Source of the DNA: Chitinophagales bacterium
GTDB lineage: Bacteria; Bacteroidota; Bacteroidia; Chitinophagales; Saprospiraceae
Direction: 5' to 3'
Length of the DNA: 64,000 nucleotides
NCBI GenBank assembly: GCA_013298845.1
Contig: JAAFJN010000025.1
Coordinates: forward strand, 1 to 64,000
This document shows, piece after piece, positions 1-7,401 of the stretch. A program made the translations under genes and the position numbers. The notes under the pieces are model-generated. The model had not been told where the DNA came from and did no database searches. It saw nothing but the letters and a program-made list of their open reading frames with translations. Within the stretch, counting starts at the first letter, position 1, and every line of letters begins with the position of its first letter.

Positions 1-228
1 GTAAACAAAACATTCGTAGGTTTCCACCTCCCAGAGGCTACATCTGCTACATTGTCTGTTTATGATGAGACTGGTCGCGTATTGTACACAACTACTGGTG
101 ACTTCGGTAAAGGTTACAACGCTATCTCTTTGGATCGCACTACTTTGAACGCTAACGGCGTACTCTACTACAAATTAGAGACTACTACCGACAGCGCTAC
201 TAAGAAGATGATCCAAACTTCGAAGTAA
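1..228 (+). CDS. C-terminal part of a T9SS type A sorting-domain protein (5' end outside window)
   Basis: The reading frame is open from base 1 and stops with TAA at 226-228, giving 75 residues. These have the shape of a Por secretion (T9SS type A) C-terminal domain: a beta strand, the motif SVYDETGRVLYT, then a late GVLYYKLET strand and a lysine-rich end. The domain directs proteins across the outer membrane through the type IX system and is then cleaved, so this is the tail of a secreted or surface protein. The catalytic or adhesive part lies upstream of the window. Threonine codons are nearly all ACT and alanine is GCT, unlike the ACC/GCC-rich neighbours, which suggests a highly expressed gene. 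Family call fairly sure, identity unknown. Confidence 0.8.
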   Translation, partial: VNKTFVGFHLPEATSATLSVYDETGRVLYTTTGDFGKGYNAISLDRTTLNANGVLYYKLETTTDSATKKMIQTSK

Positions 229-240
229 TTCTTCGGAATT

Positions 241-300
241 CGATTGTTGAAATTCGGGATTCGGTAATGATTTTCATTCCGAATCTCGAATCTTCAATCG
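241..300 (+). other. Long imperfect inverted repeat (hairpin) after the T9SS gene
   Basis: Two arms of about 22-24 bases (241-264 and 279-300) begin and end with CGATTG/CAATCG and pair imperfectly around a loop of about 14 bases. It lies 12 bases after the stop codon. No T-run follows, so it is more likely an RNA-stabilising or processing structure than a simple terminator. Confidence 0.5.
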
Positions 301-351
301 TCGAAAGAAATTCATAAAGTGGTGTCGAGTCCACCATCATCCACCAGGTAT

Positions 352-376
352 CGATTTTAAACATACTTTAAAATCG
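352..376 (+). other. Perfect 10-bp hairpin in the 3' region
   Basis: CGATTTTAAA (352-361) and TTTAAAATCG (367-376) form a perfect 10-bp stem with a 5-base loop. It is the second of three successive hairpins between the T9SS gene and the next operon. Confidence 0.5.
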
Positions 377-388
377 GTTTTTGGGATG

Positions 389-430
389 GCCTCTCTCCGG
401 GAGTCGGAGGGGGGCTTTTTTATTTTATTT
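389..430 (+). terminator. Rho-independent terminator
   Basis: A GC-rich stem, GCCTCTCTCCG (389-399) against CGGAGGGGGGC (405-415) with two G-U pairs, is followed directly by a T-rich tract from 416. This ends transcription of the upstream T9SS gene and separates it from the operon at 530. Confidence 0.75.
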
Positions 431-496
431 TTGAGGGAAAATCCTGCCGTATCATTTAGCCCTGCCTGTTATGCACTATACTCCTGCAAATAATAC

Positions 497-504
497 TATC
501 TTTG
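497..504 (+). promoter_or_regulatory. Bacteroidota -7 promoter box (TATCTTTG)
   Basis: TATCTTTG fits the Bacteroidota consensus TAnnTTTG and lies 25 bases upstream of the ATG at 530, leaving a leader of about 20 bases. No clear -33 element is visible. It probably drives the five-gene operon 530-5646. Confidence 0.6.
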
Positions 505-529
505 CCGCGTTCAAACAACAAAATCAGTC

Positions 530-1090
530 ATGTATTCCAAATTAAGCGCGTTTATTTTGTATAAACTATGGGGTTGGAAATGTACCGGCAAATATCCGCA
601 TGAAGTAAAAAAGTTGGTGCTCATTGTCGCGCCGCACACCTCCAACTGGGATTTCCCCGTTGGTGTACTGGTGCGTAGTGCCGAACAAATTGACGCTTAT
701 TTCGTAGGAAAGCACACCATTTTTTTCTGGCCATTAGGTGGTTTTATTAAACGGTTTTTGAGGGGTATACCCGTTGACCGTAGAACCAAAGGTAATTTTG
801 TGGACGCAACGGCGGCTTTGTTTGATACCCGCGATTATCTCCATATTGTTATTGCCCCCGAAGGAACCCGCTCTTTGGTTTCCAAATTCAAAACCGGCTT
901 TTATTATACTGCCAAAGCCGCTAAGGTTCCCATCGCTTTGTGTAAGTTCGATTGGGAACACAAAGAGGTGTATTTCGACCCTCAGTTGTTTTATCCTACC
1001 GACGACGAAAAAGCAGACATGGCGTATTTGTGGAACTATTACGTTGGTGTTAAAGGGTACAATCCCGAAAAAGGAATTCATTCATTATAA
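530..1090 (+). CDS. PlsC-like lysophospholipid/glycerol-phosphate acyltransferase
   Basis: This 186-residue protein shows the PlsC acyltransferase motifs: the catalytic HTSNWD (HX4D, H36 and D41), RGIPVDR at 78-84 as motif II/III, and APEGTRS around 109-115. Such enzymes transfer an acyl chain to a lysophospholipid or related acceptor at the inner face of the cytoplasmic membrane. It is shorter than the typical PlsC of about 240 residues and belongs to the short acyltransferase group often left unnamed in Bacteroidota. It is the first gene of an operon; thrB starts 14 bases downstream. Exact acceptor unknown. Confidence 0.85.
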   Translation: MYSKLSAFILYKLWGWKCTGKYPHEVKKLVLIVAPHTSNWDFPVGVLVRSAEQIDAYFVGKHTIFFWPLGGFIKRFLRGIPVDRRTKGNFVDATAALFDTRDYLHIVIAPEGTRSLVSKFKTGFYYTAKAAKVPIALCKFDWEHKEVYFDPQLFYPTDDEKADMAYLWNYYVGVKGYNPEKGIHSL

Positions 1091-1104
1091 AAATATTTTC
1101 AGGC

Positions 1105-2028
1105 GTGGTAAAAGCATACGCACCGGCTTCTATTGGCAATATAGGCGTTGGTTTTGATGTTATGGGGCTGGCTATTGATCAACCCGGAGACGATGTTATT
1201 GTTCGTAAGTCGGACAATAAAGGGATTCGTATTACCTTAATGACTGGTGATGAAGGTAAATTACCTTACGAAACGGAAAAAAATACGGCAGGAATGGCCG
1301 TTTTGCGCTTGGTTGAACACCTCGACCTGCAAGGCATCGGCCTTGATATAGAGGTGCACAAGCACTTACCGCTTGGCAGTGGTATGGGTAGCAGTGCCGC
1401 AAGTGCCGTGGCCGCAGTGGTGGCCGTTAATGAACTGTTGGGGGCGGGCCTCTCCAAACACGAACTTTTGCCCTTTGCCTGCGCCGGGGAAGCAGTGGCC
1501 TCCGGTAGTGTCCATGCGGATAATGTAGCGCCTTCTTTATTGGGTGGAATTACCCTGATTCGGGATAATTATACTTACGATATCCATAATTTAAATATTC
1601 CGGCGGGTTTATACGTGTTAATCGTTCACCCCGCCATTAAGATATTAACCTCAGAAGCAAGGGCCATATTAAAAGAGCACGTGCCGATAAAACAATTCAT
1701 ACAACAAACGGCTAATGCTGCATCGTTTGTTTTGGGCCTCCAGAAAAACGATTTTGCTTTAATCGGGCGCGCACTGAGAGACGTGGTTATTGAGCCGCAA
1801 CGCGCACAACTGATTCCCGGATTTTACGAGGTACAGGCCGTTGCAATGGCCGCAGGTGCCCTCGGATGCAGTATTTCCGGGGCAGGACCGGCTATTTTTG
1901 CCTTGTTTGAGGGCAATTCTTCCGTACAAGAAGTGGGAACTGCTATGCAAAAAGTTTTTGCGGCCCACAATATCAGCAGTAATATTTATGTGTCGCCCGT
2001 TAACGAAAAAGGAGCGGTACTTTGCTAA
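1105..2028 (+). CDS. thrB: Homoserine kinase
   Basis: The 307-residue product is a GHMP-family kinase. The N-terminal APASIGNIGVGFDVMG is typical of ThrB, the ATP-binding GHMP motif LPLGSGMGSSAAS is at about 88-100, and a glycine-rich ISGAGPA stretch lies near the C-terminus. It phosphorylates homoserine to O-phosphohomoserine, the step before threonine synthase. The start is GTG at 1105; no in-frame ATG fits because the ThrB N-terminus begins there. No thrA or thrC is in the window, while asd of the same pathway is at 55371-56393. It sits in an operon with unrelated genes. Confidence 0.93.
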   Translation: MVKAYAPASIGNIGVGFDVMGLAIDQPGDDVIVRKSDNKGIRITLMTGDEGKLPYETEKNTAGMAVLRLVEHLDLQGIGLDIEVHKHLPLGSGMGSSAASAVAAVVAVNELLGAGLSKHELLPFACAGEAVASGSVHADNVAPSLLGGITLIRDNYTYDIHNLNIPAGLYVLIVHPAIKILTSEARAILKEHVPIKQFIQQTANAASFVLGLQKNDFALIGRALRDVVIEPQRAQLIPGFYEVQAVAMAAGALGCSISGAGPAIFALFEGNSSVQEVGTAMQKVFAAHNISSNIYVSPVNEKGAVLC

Positions 2029-2030
2029 TT

Positions 2031-3680
2031 ATGAATTTTAAAAAAATCCCCCCCCGCCTCCTCATATTATTTATCTCTTTATGGGGTATTGTACTGGTTT
2101 GGTTGGGCACCCGCAACAAACCGGACCCCGTATGGCAACAAGCCACCGAAATCATGGACAACCCCTGTCTGATGATTGAAGATGTCGTAGATTCCCTTAG
2201 TTTTTTGTACGCCAAGGTCCATCAAAAAAAGGTAAGTACAACCAAAATTGACTCCACCGGGTACAAAATTTTAGAAAAGCCGCGCCTCCGGACGCTGGCG
2301 TGGAGTCGTTTTCGAAACTTCTGCACAACCGCTATGCAGGAGAAAATGATGATTGTTTCGGGCGTTACGGGGACCGGAACAACCAAGTTAGCCGAAAAAG
2401 CCGCCGCCTTTCTGGCAACGGATTCCGAAAAAAACACCTTGCTTATTCACTGCTCCCCGGTGTCGGATTTAGAGTATCACAAAAAATACATTGGACGAGA
2501 GGATGAAAATGGTGTATTTATCCAGGGGCAGTTGCTCGATTTTTGGGATAAATGTCGCGCCAATCCCAACGAACGTTTTGTGTGCGTTATTGATAATTTT
2601 GACAAAATAAATCCGGAGGCGTTTTTTGGTTCTGAACTGTGGGAAAAACTAGGTTCTCCCAAAGACAAGATTAAACTGGGGGATAAACTGCTGGATATTC
2701 CCACTAATTTTTTTATGTTTTGCACCACGCACCGCGGACCGGGTTCGCGCGTGGAGTTCAATGAAGAGCATATTAAACGGCTGGGCAAACCCTATATCGT
2801 TAACCCGGAGCCTTGCGAATTATTGGATTATTTGGAAAAAGGGGCCGAAGAAATTATTGCCGACCCTAAAAAGGATACGGCCAAAATAAAAGAGCATTTG
2901 CCCGCTTTATTGAGCAAAGTTAACCGGCGGCGGCTGCTGTATTATTTTTTGAAATCAAACGTTATGCTCAACGAGCGTTATGGCGAAGGTTTTGAACTAG
3001 GACAAGGAAGTAATGTGCGCAAATTTTATTTAGAAAAAGATTTGCCCAAACTTAAAGAAACGTATATCAACCATATTAATGCCATTCGGGGCGTAAAATC
3101 ACTGACGTTAAAGGATTTCAACGCCTTGGATTACACCGTTGAAAACCACGGCATTGAGCCTCACACCAATTTTTTTGAACGGCAGTTGAAAATGCTGGCG
3201 GATACGGGGTATTTGGTGGAAATAACGATGGTTACGGCTACTGCGCTGTTAACTACCCTGATTGGTTGGTGGTTTTTCCGCCGCCGCGAAAAACTTATCC
3301 GCAATTATGGAACCCAGGCTCAGGATATTTTTACGGCTTTCGAAGAACAAACCATTAGCGCCGAAGATGCATCGCGAAAATTGGAATTAATTAAAAACGA
3401 AGTGAATGATCTGGTGCTCAAACGAAACCTGAACTACACAGAAGGGTTATATTTCATGGGCTTTATCGAAGACAAGGTGCGTCGCATTGAGTACGTTAAA
3501 AATGTGTCACAAAACTTCGTGGAATTATTCCAGGCCTTTATGGAAGACGACGTATTGACCGAAAGTGAGTACCTCAAGTTAGTGCAGTTCCTGGAGTCCA
3601 TTCGCACCAAAATACCGGAAGAATCGTATCGGGAGTTTATGGAAAAAGTAGAATGGGCGCGCCGCAATAAACACGAATAA
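2031..3680 (+). CDS. Membrane-anchored McrB-like AAA+ protein with degenerate Walker motifs
   Basis: This 549-residue protein starts with a hydrophobic anchor (about residues 7-26) and has a second membrane segment near 398-415, followed by RRR and a charged helical tail of about 130 residues. The AAA+ domain lies between them. Its order resembles McrB/AAA_5 ATPases: P-loop region GVTGTGTTKLA (111-121), then a stretch ending FIQGQLLDFWDKC, then VCVIDNFDK (184-192) and a sensor-like FFMFCTTH. The P-loop lysine is replaced by threonine and the Walker B glutamate by asparagine, so ATP hydrolysis is doubtful. I chose ATG 2031, two bases after thrB; a TTG at 2022 is also possible and lies 7 bases after GGAG. 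Function unknown. Confidence 0.7.
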   Translation: MNFKKIPPRLLILFISLWGIVLVWLGTRNKPDPVWQQATEIMDNPCLMIEDVVDSLSFLYAKVHQKKVSTTKIDSTGYKILEKPRLRTLAWSRFRNFCTTAMQEKMMIVSGVTGTGTTKLAEKAAAFLATDSEKNTLLIHCSPVSDLEYHKKYIGREDENGVFIQGQLLDFWDKCRANPNERFVCVIDNFDKINPEAFFGSELWEKLGSPKDKIKLGDKLLDIPTNFFMFCTTHRGPGSRVEFNEEHIKRLGKPYIVNPEPCELLDYLEKGAEEIIADPKKDTAKIKEHLPALLSKVNRRRLLYYFLKSNVMLNERYGEGFELGQGSNVRKFYLEKDLPKLKETYINHINAIRGVKSLTLKDFNALDYTVENHGIEPHTNFFERQLKMLADTGYLVEITMVTATALLTTLIGWWFFRRREKLIRNYGTQAQDIFTAFEEQTISAEDASRKLELIKNEVNDLVLKRNLNYTEGLYFMGFIEDKVRRIEYVKNVSQNFVELFQAFMEDDVLTESEYLKLVQFLESIRTKIPEESYREFMEKVEWARRNKHE

Positions 3681-3686
3681 TTGTAT

Positions 3687-4613
3687 ATGTATCCAATTGC
3701 ATTTTCACCTGAAGTAGAGGCCGCAATAACGGCCCAACAACCCGTCGTTGCCTTAGAAAGCACCATTATTGCGCACGGAATGCCTTATCCGCAAAACCTC
3801 GAAACCGCATTTCGGGTGGAGCAGATCATTAGAGACGCTGGTGCCGTACCCGCTACCTGCGCCATTGTGGGCGGAAAACTGTGTGCCGGACTCACCGGGC
3901 AACAAATGGAGCACATTGCCAAAAGTGGCCACCAAATGATGAAGGTAAGCCGTCGCGATGTGCCATATCTGGTGGCGAAACAGTTGGACGGCGCAACAAC
4001 GGTGGCTTCAACCATGATTATTGCGCACCTGGCGGGCATCGAAGTTTTTGCCACCGGTGGCATTGGAGGCGTTCACCGGGGAGCCGAAACCAACATGGAT
4101 ATTTCGGCCGATTTGCAGGAGTTGGCCCATACGCCGGTAGCGGTGGTCAGTGCCGGGGTAAAAAGTATTCTCGATATTGCCCTGACGCTGGAGTATCTGG
4201 AAACCTATGGCGTACCGGTTGTGGGTTTTGGAACCCGTGAATTTCCGGCGTTTTTTAGCCGGGAAAGTGGTTTTAATGTTGATTTTCAACTAGATACGCC
4301 AACGGAAATTGCGGCTTTGCTGCACGCTAAATGGCAAATAGACCGCCGCGGCGGGGCCGTTATTGCCAACCCCGTTCCGGCAGAATTTAGCCAAAATGCC
4401 GCCGAAATTGAAGTCGTCATCCAACACGCATTGACCGAGGCGGAAAAACAAGGCGTAAAAGGCAAAGCCATTACCCCATTTTTGTTGTCGCGCATTGAGC
4501 AATTAACGGGTGGTAAAAGCCTGCTGACCAATATTGAATTAGTGTGCAATAATGCACGGCTTGCCGCCGAAATTGCCATTGCTTTAACTTCAATCAAGCA
4601 CCAATATGCGTAA
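3687..4613 (+). CDS. psuG: Pseudouridine-5'-phosphate glycosidase
   Basis: The product of 308 residues matches the PsuG family along its length. VALESTIIAHGMPYP holds the conserved active-site glutamate (about residue 24), MKVSRRDVPYL, FATGGIGGVHRG and DISADL follow, and VVSAGVKSILD contains the lysine (about 159) that forms the Schiff base with ribose. The enzyme reversibly splits pseudouridine 5'-phosphate into uracil and ribose 5-phosphate. The usual partner kinase PsuK is not next to it. ATG 3687 was chosen over TTG 3681. It starts 6 bases after the AAA+ gene and overlaps the next gene by 8 bases. Confidence 0.93.
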   Translation: MYPIAFSPEVEAAITAQQPVVALESTIIAHGMPYPQNLETAFRVEQIIRDAGAVPATCAIVGGKLCAGLTGQQMEHIAKSGHQMMKVSRRDVPYLVAKQLDGATTVASTMIIAHLAGIEVFATGGIGGVHRGAETNMDISADLQELAHTPVAVVSAGVKSILDIALTLEYLETYGVPVVGFGTREFPAFFSRESGFNVDFQLDTPTEIAALLHAKWQIDRRGGAVIANPVPAEFSQNAAEIEVVIQHALTEAEKQGVKGKAITPFLLSRIEQLTGGKSLLTNIELVCNNARLAAEIAIALTSIKHQYA

Positions 4614-5646
4614 AATACTATTATACGGAGCCAATGGCTACACCGCGCAACTGATGTTGCCATTATGCGCCAAATTTGGCATTACTCCCATTTTAGCGGG
4701 CCGAAATGCGGCAAAAATTGAACCTCTTGCCCGGCAATATGGCTTTGAGTATCGGGTTTTTGACCTCAATGATACCGCTGCCACGGCGACTGGCCTCGAT
4801 GGGGTAGGGGTGGTGTTGCACTGCGCCGGTCCATTTGCGTACACGGCGCGCCAGATGATGGAAGCCTGTTTGCAGCAAGGCGCGCATTACCTCGATATCA
4901 CGGGCGAAATCGGGGTATTTGAATTGGCGCATAGTTTGGATGCACGCGCGCGCGAACGGGGCATTACCCTCCTGCCCGGTAGTGGTTTCGACGTGGTTCC
5001 AACCGATTGCCTGGCTTTGGAGTTAAAAGAAAAAATGCCCGACGCCACCCACCTGACCATGGCCTTTGCACCGGTAAAAGGTGGTTTGTCGCACGGTACC
5101 GCCCTCACTATGAACGACAAAGCCGGTGAAGGTGGCATGATGCGAAAAGACGGCAAAATTATTAGTGTTCCGTTGGGACGGCGCGGCGAACTCCTTGATT
5201 TTGGCGTGGCACAACAATTTTGTATCAGCATTCCCTGGGGCGACGTGTCCACGGCGTATTACACCACGGGCATCCCGAATATTGAAATGATGACCGCCGC
5301 CAGCCCAAAAACATTTGCCAAATTAAAATGGCAATGGGCATTTTTTTGGTTTTTACGCCTGGGGTTTGTGCGCCGTTATTTGAAAAAACAAATTTTGAAA
5401 AGACCCGCCGGACCCAGCGACGATCGTCGGGCCAAAAGTTATACCATGTTGTGGGGACAGGTAAAAAATGCCAAAGGAGAAGAATTAGTACTGACCAAAT
5501 TGGTGAAGGAAGGCTACACCCTCACGGCGCACAGTGCTTTGTGGCTTGCAGCACAATTGGCCAATGGAAATGGTAAACCCGGCTTTTATACGCCCGCCGG
5601 ATTGTTTGGAAAAGAAATTATTAAAACCATCGGAATGGATCATTAG
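4606..5646 (+). CDS. Saccharopine dehydrogenase-like NAD(P)-binding oxidoreductase
   Basis: The 346-residue protein begins with a Rossmann fold, LLYGANGYTAQLM, followed by ILAGRN and HCAGPFA, the pattern of the saccharopine dehydrogenase NADP-binding family. Related proteins include trans-acting enoyl reductases. The conserved LLPGSGFDVVPTDCLA stretch near residues 124-139 supports this. True saccharopine dehydrogenase activity is unlikely; the substrate is unknown. It is the last gene of the operon and overlaps psuG by 8 bases. Confidence 0.8.
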   Translation: MRKILLYGANGYTAQLMLPLCAKFGITPILAGRNAAKIEPLARQYGFEYRVFDLNDTAATATGLDGVGVVLHCAGPFAYTARQMMEACLQQGAHYLDITGEIGVFELAHSLDARARERGITLLPGSGFDVVPTDCLALELKEKMPDATHLTMAFAPVKGGLSHGTALTMNDKAGEGGMMRKDGKIISVPLGRRGELLDFGVAQQFCISIPWGDVSTAYYTTGIPNIEMMTAASPKTFAKLKWQWAFFWFLRLGFVRRYLKKQILKRPAGPSDDRRAKSYTMLWGQVKNAKGEELVLTKLVKEGYTLTAHSALWLAAQLANGNGKPGFYTPAGLFGKEIIKTIGMDH

Positions 5647-5682
5647 GGTGGGCGATCAGAAATAAAAATAGCCTGAAATAAG

Positions 5683-5722
5683 AAACCCTTTCCAGTCACA
5701 TTTGACCTGAAAGGGCGGGTTT
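5683..5722 (+). terminator. Hairpin at the operon end, probable terminator
   Basis: AAACCC-TTTCCAG (5683-5695) pairs with CTGAAAGGGCGGGTTT (5707-5722) with a 3-base bulge, 37 bases after the stop at 5646. The T-run after it is weak (TCAATACTTTACTTT), so efficiency is uncertain. Confidence 0.45.
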
Positions 5723-6136
5723 CAATACTTTACTTTAGGGATAAGAGGATAGCACAATTATCAATTGTTATACATACATTTGAGTTTACAAAATAATTCC
5801 ATCTCATAAACCAAAATTCATTAACATTTTTATCTCGATACAAAGATAAGGTACTGTGCTTCATTATTACATTATCAAAAGAACATTATTTGTTACATCG
5901 AAAATCCTGAATATTGTGTTTTGTTATTCGGTAAAATTTTGATAATCAATGTTTTGGTAAAAACGATATTTTGTTTTTTGTGACTTTCGGGTTTTGAAAA
6001 ATGTCCTTGCTAAGACTAATATGACGGATATTAACATTTCGGGAAAACAAAAAAACTGCTTTGTTCGTATATACACATACACACAAGGGACGTTTTTTGC
6101 CAATGGGCAATAACCCCTATTAACCTGTTTATACAC
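5723..6136. other. AT-rich intergenic region without a gene
   Basis: No credible ORF is seen on either strand. A forward -7-like box TACATTTG lies at 5775-5782 and a reverse TATCTTTG at 5841-5848, but neither leads directly into a gene. The region is much richer in A and T than its flanks. Confidence 0.5.
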
Positions 6137-6880
6137 ATGAAATACATATTATTTTGGTTACTCGCACTACAAACGGCCTCCCCTTCGGCGCAGGCGCAGG
6201 AAGCCATCCCCGATGCTACCCAACAAACGGTAGAAGAAGTGTCCATCCACGGTGCGTTTGATTCCTTATTGCAAACCTATGTCTCCGACAAAGGGGTAGT
6301 GAATTACAAAGGATTAAAAAAGGAACAGGCGAAATTAGAGACCTATCTTCAAACTTTATCGGATCACATCCCGCAGGATACTGATTCCCGCTCGACGCAA
6401 ATGGCTTATTGGATCAATGCCTATAATGCGTTTACCCTGCATTTGATCGTAAAAAACTACCCCGTTTCCAGCATTATTAAATTAGACGACGGCAAAACCT
6501 GGGATGTAAAACGGATTATTTTGGCGAATAAAAAATACAGCCTGAATAAAATTGAAAATGACATTTTAAGGGCAAAATTTAAAGATGCACGTGTGCATTT
6601 TGCCATAAATTGCGCCGCCAAATCGTGCCCGCCCCTGTACAACCACGCTTTTACGGAGGATAACCTGGAACGGGTACTGGAAGAAAGAACCCGGGCTTTT
6701 GTCAATGACCCGGCCTTTAATACCATAGCCGCTAAATCGGTCAAATTAAGCCGGATTTTTGAATGGTACGCCGCCGATTTTGGCAATATTCAAACCTGGT
6801 TAAACCAATACAGTACTAAAAAAGTGAATTCCCAAGCAACGGTATCCTACTTTGAATACAATTGGGACTTGAACAATTAA
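6137..6880 (+). CDS. Secreted DUF547 domain protein
   Basis: This 247-residue protein has an N-terminal signal peptide (about residues 1-20, ending AQAQ). The rest is a DUF547 domain, recognised by AYWINAYNAFTLHLIVKNYP, by RVHFAINCAAKSCPPL, and by a C-terminal LSRIFEWYAADFG. The domain has conserved cysteines and is widespread in Bacteroidota envelopes, with no settled reaction. It is followed after one base by the metallo-beta-lactamase-fold gene, and the two probably share a transcript. Confidence 0.85.
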   Translation: MKYILFWLLALQTASPSAQAQEAIPDATQQTVEEVSIHGAFDSLLQTYVSDKGVVNYKGLKKEQAKLETYLQTLSDHIPQDTDSRSTQMAYWINAYNAFTLHLIVKNYPVSSIIKLDDGKTWDVKRIILANKKYSLNKIENDILRAKFKDARVHFAINCAAKSCPPLYNHAFTEDNLERVLEERTRAFVNDPAFNTIAAKSVKLSRIFEWYAADFGNIQTWLNQYSTKKVNSQATVSYFEYNWDLNN

Positions 6881-6881
6881 T

Positions 6882-7376
6882 ATGAAAATTCATACCATTG
6901 ATCTGAAGTTTATGGGCGTTGACCGCTCCATCGCGGCATTTGTGGTGGAAGGCCCCACGGGTATCGCTTTAATTGAATGCGGCCCACATTCTACCATTCA
7001 AGCCTTGGAACAGGGAATAACCGCAACCAATTACCAATTGAAAGACATTAAACACGTCTTTTTATCCCATATTCACTTCGATCACGCGGGAGCAGCCTGG
7101 GTATTTGCGCAACACGGAGCAACAATATATGTACACCCGGCGGGTTTGCCCCATCTGGCTGCGCCCGAAAAACTCTATAACTCCGCTAAAATGATCTACG
7201 GCGACGCCATGGAAAACCTCTGGGGTAAAATGGAACCCATTGATCAGCAGTACCTTTACGCGCCGCAACACGAAGAAATTATTGAAGCCGTAGGTTTATC
7301 GTTTACGGCATTGTACACACCCGGGCACGCCGTACACCACATCGCCTGGGAGGTAAAACCCTTGACCAATCACTAA
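6882..7376 (+). CDS. Truncated metallo-beta-lactamase-fold hydrolase
   Basis: The 164 residues match the first half of an MBL-fold metallo-hydrolase: an N-terminal beta hairpin, the metal motif HIHFDH (residues about 63-68), and TPGHAVHHIAW near 148-158, which holds the next metal-binding histidine. Family members are usually about 300 residues. Here the ORF ends 6-8 residues later, before the GD motif with the bridging aspartate and before the last metal histidine. The subtilase gene starts 26 bases downstream, so the missing half is gone rather than frameshifted. It is probably non-functional or has a reduced role. Confidence 0.75.
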   Translation: MKIHTIDLKFMGVDRSIAAFVVEGPTGIALIECGPHSTIQALEQGITATNYQLKDIKHVFLSHIHFDHAGAAWVFAQHGATIYVHPAGLPHLAAPEKLYNSAKMIYGDAMENLWGKMEPIDQQYLYAPQHEEIIEAVGLSFTALYTPGHAVHHIAWEVKPLTNH

Positions 7377-7401
7377 TTGTTGATCGTTACGCCATTGCCG
7401 T

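Noticed and set aside
2022-2030. TTG start for the AAA+ gene
   Set aside because: A usable ATG lies 9 bases downstream and gives a normal membrane-anchor start; kept only as an alternative because GGAG lies 7 bases before the TTG.
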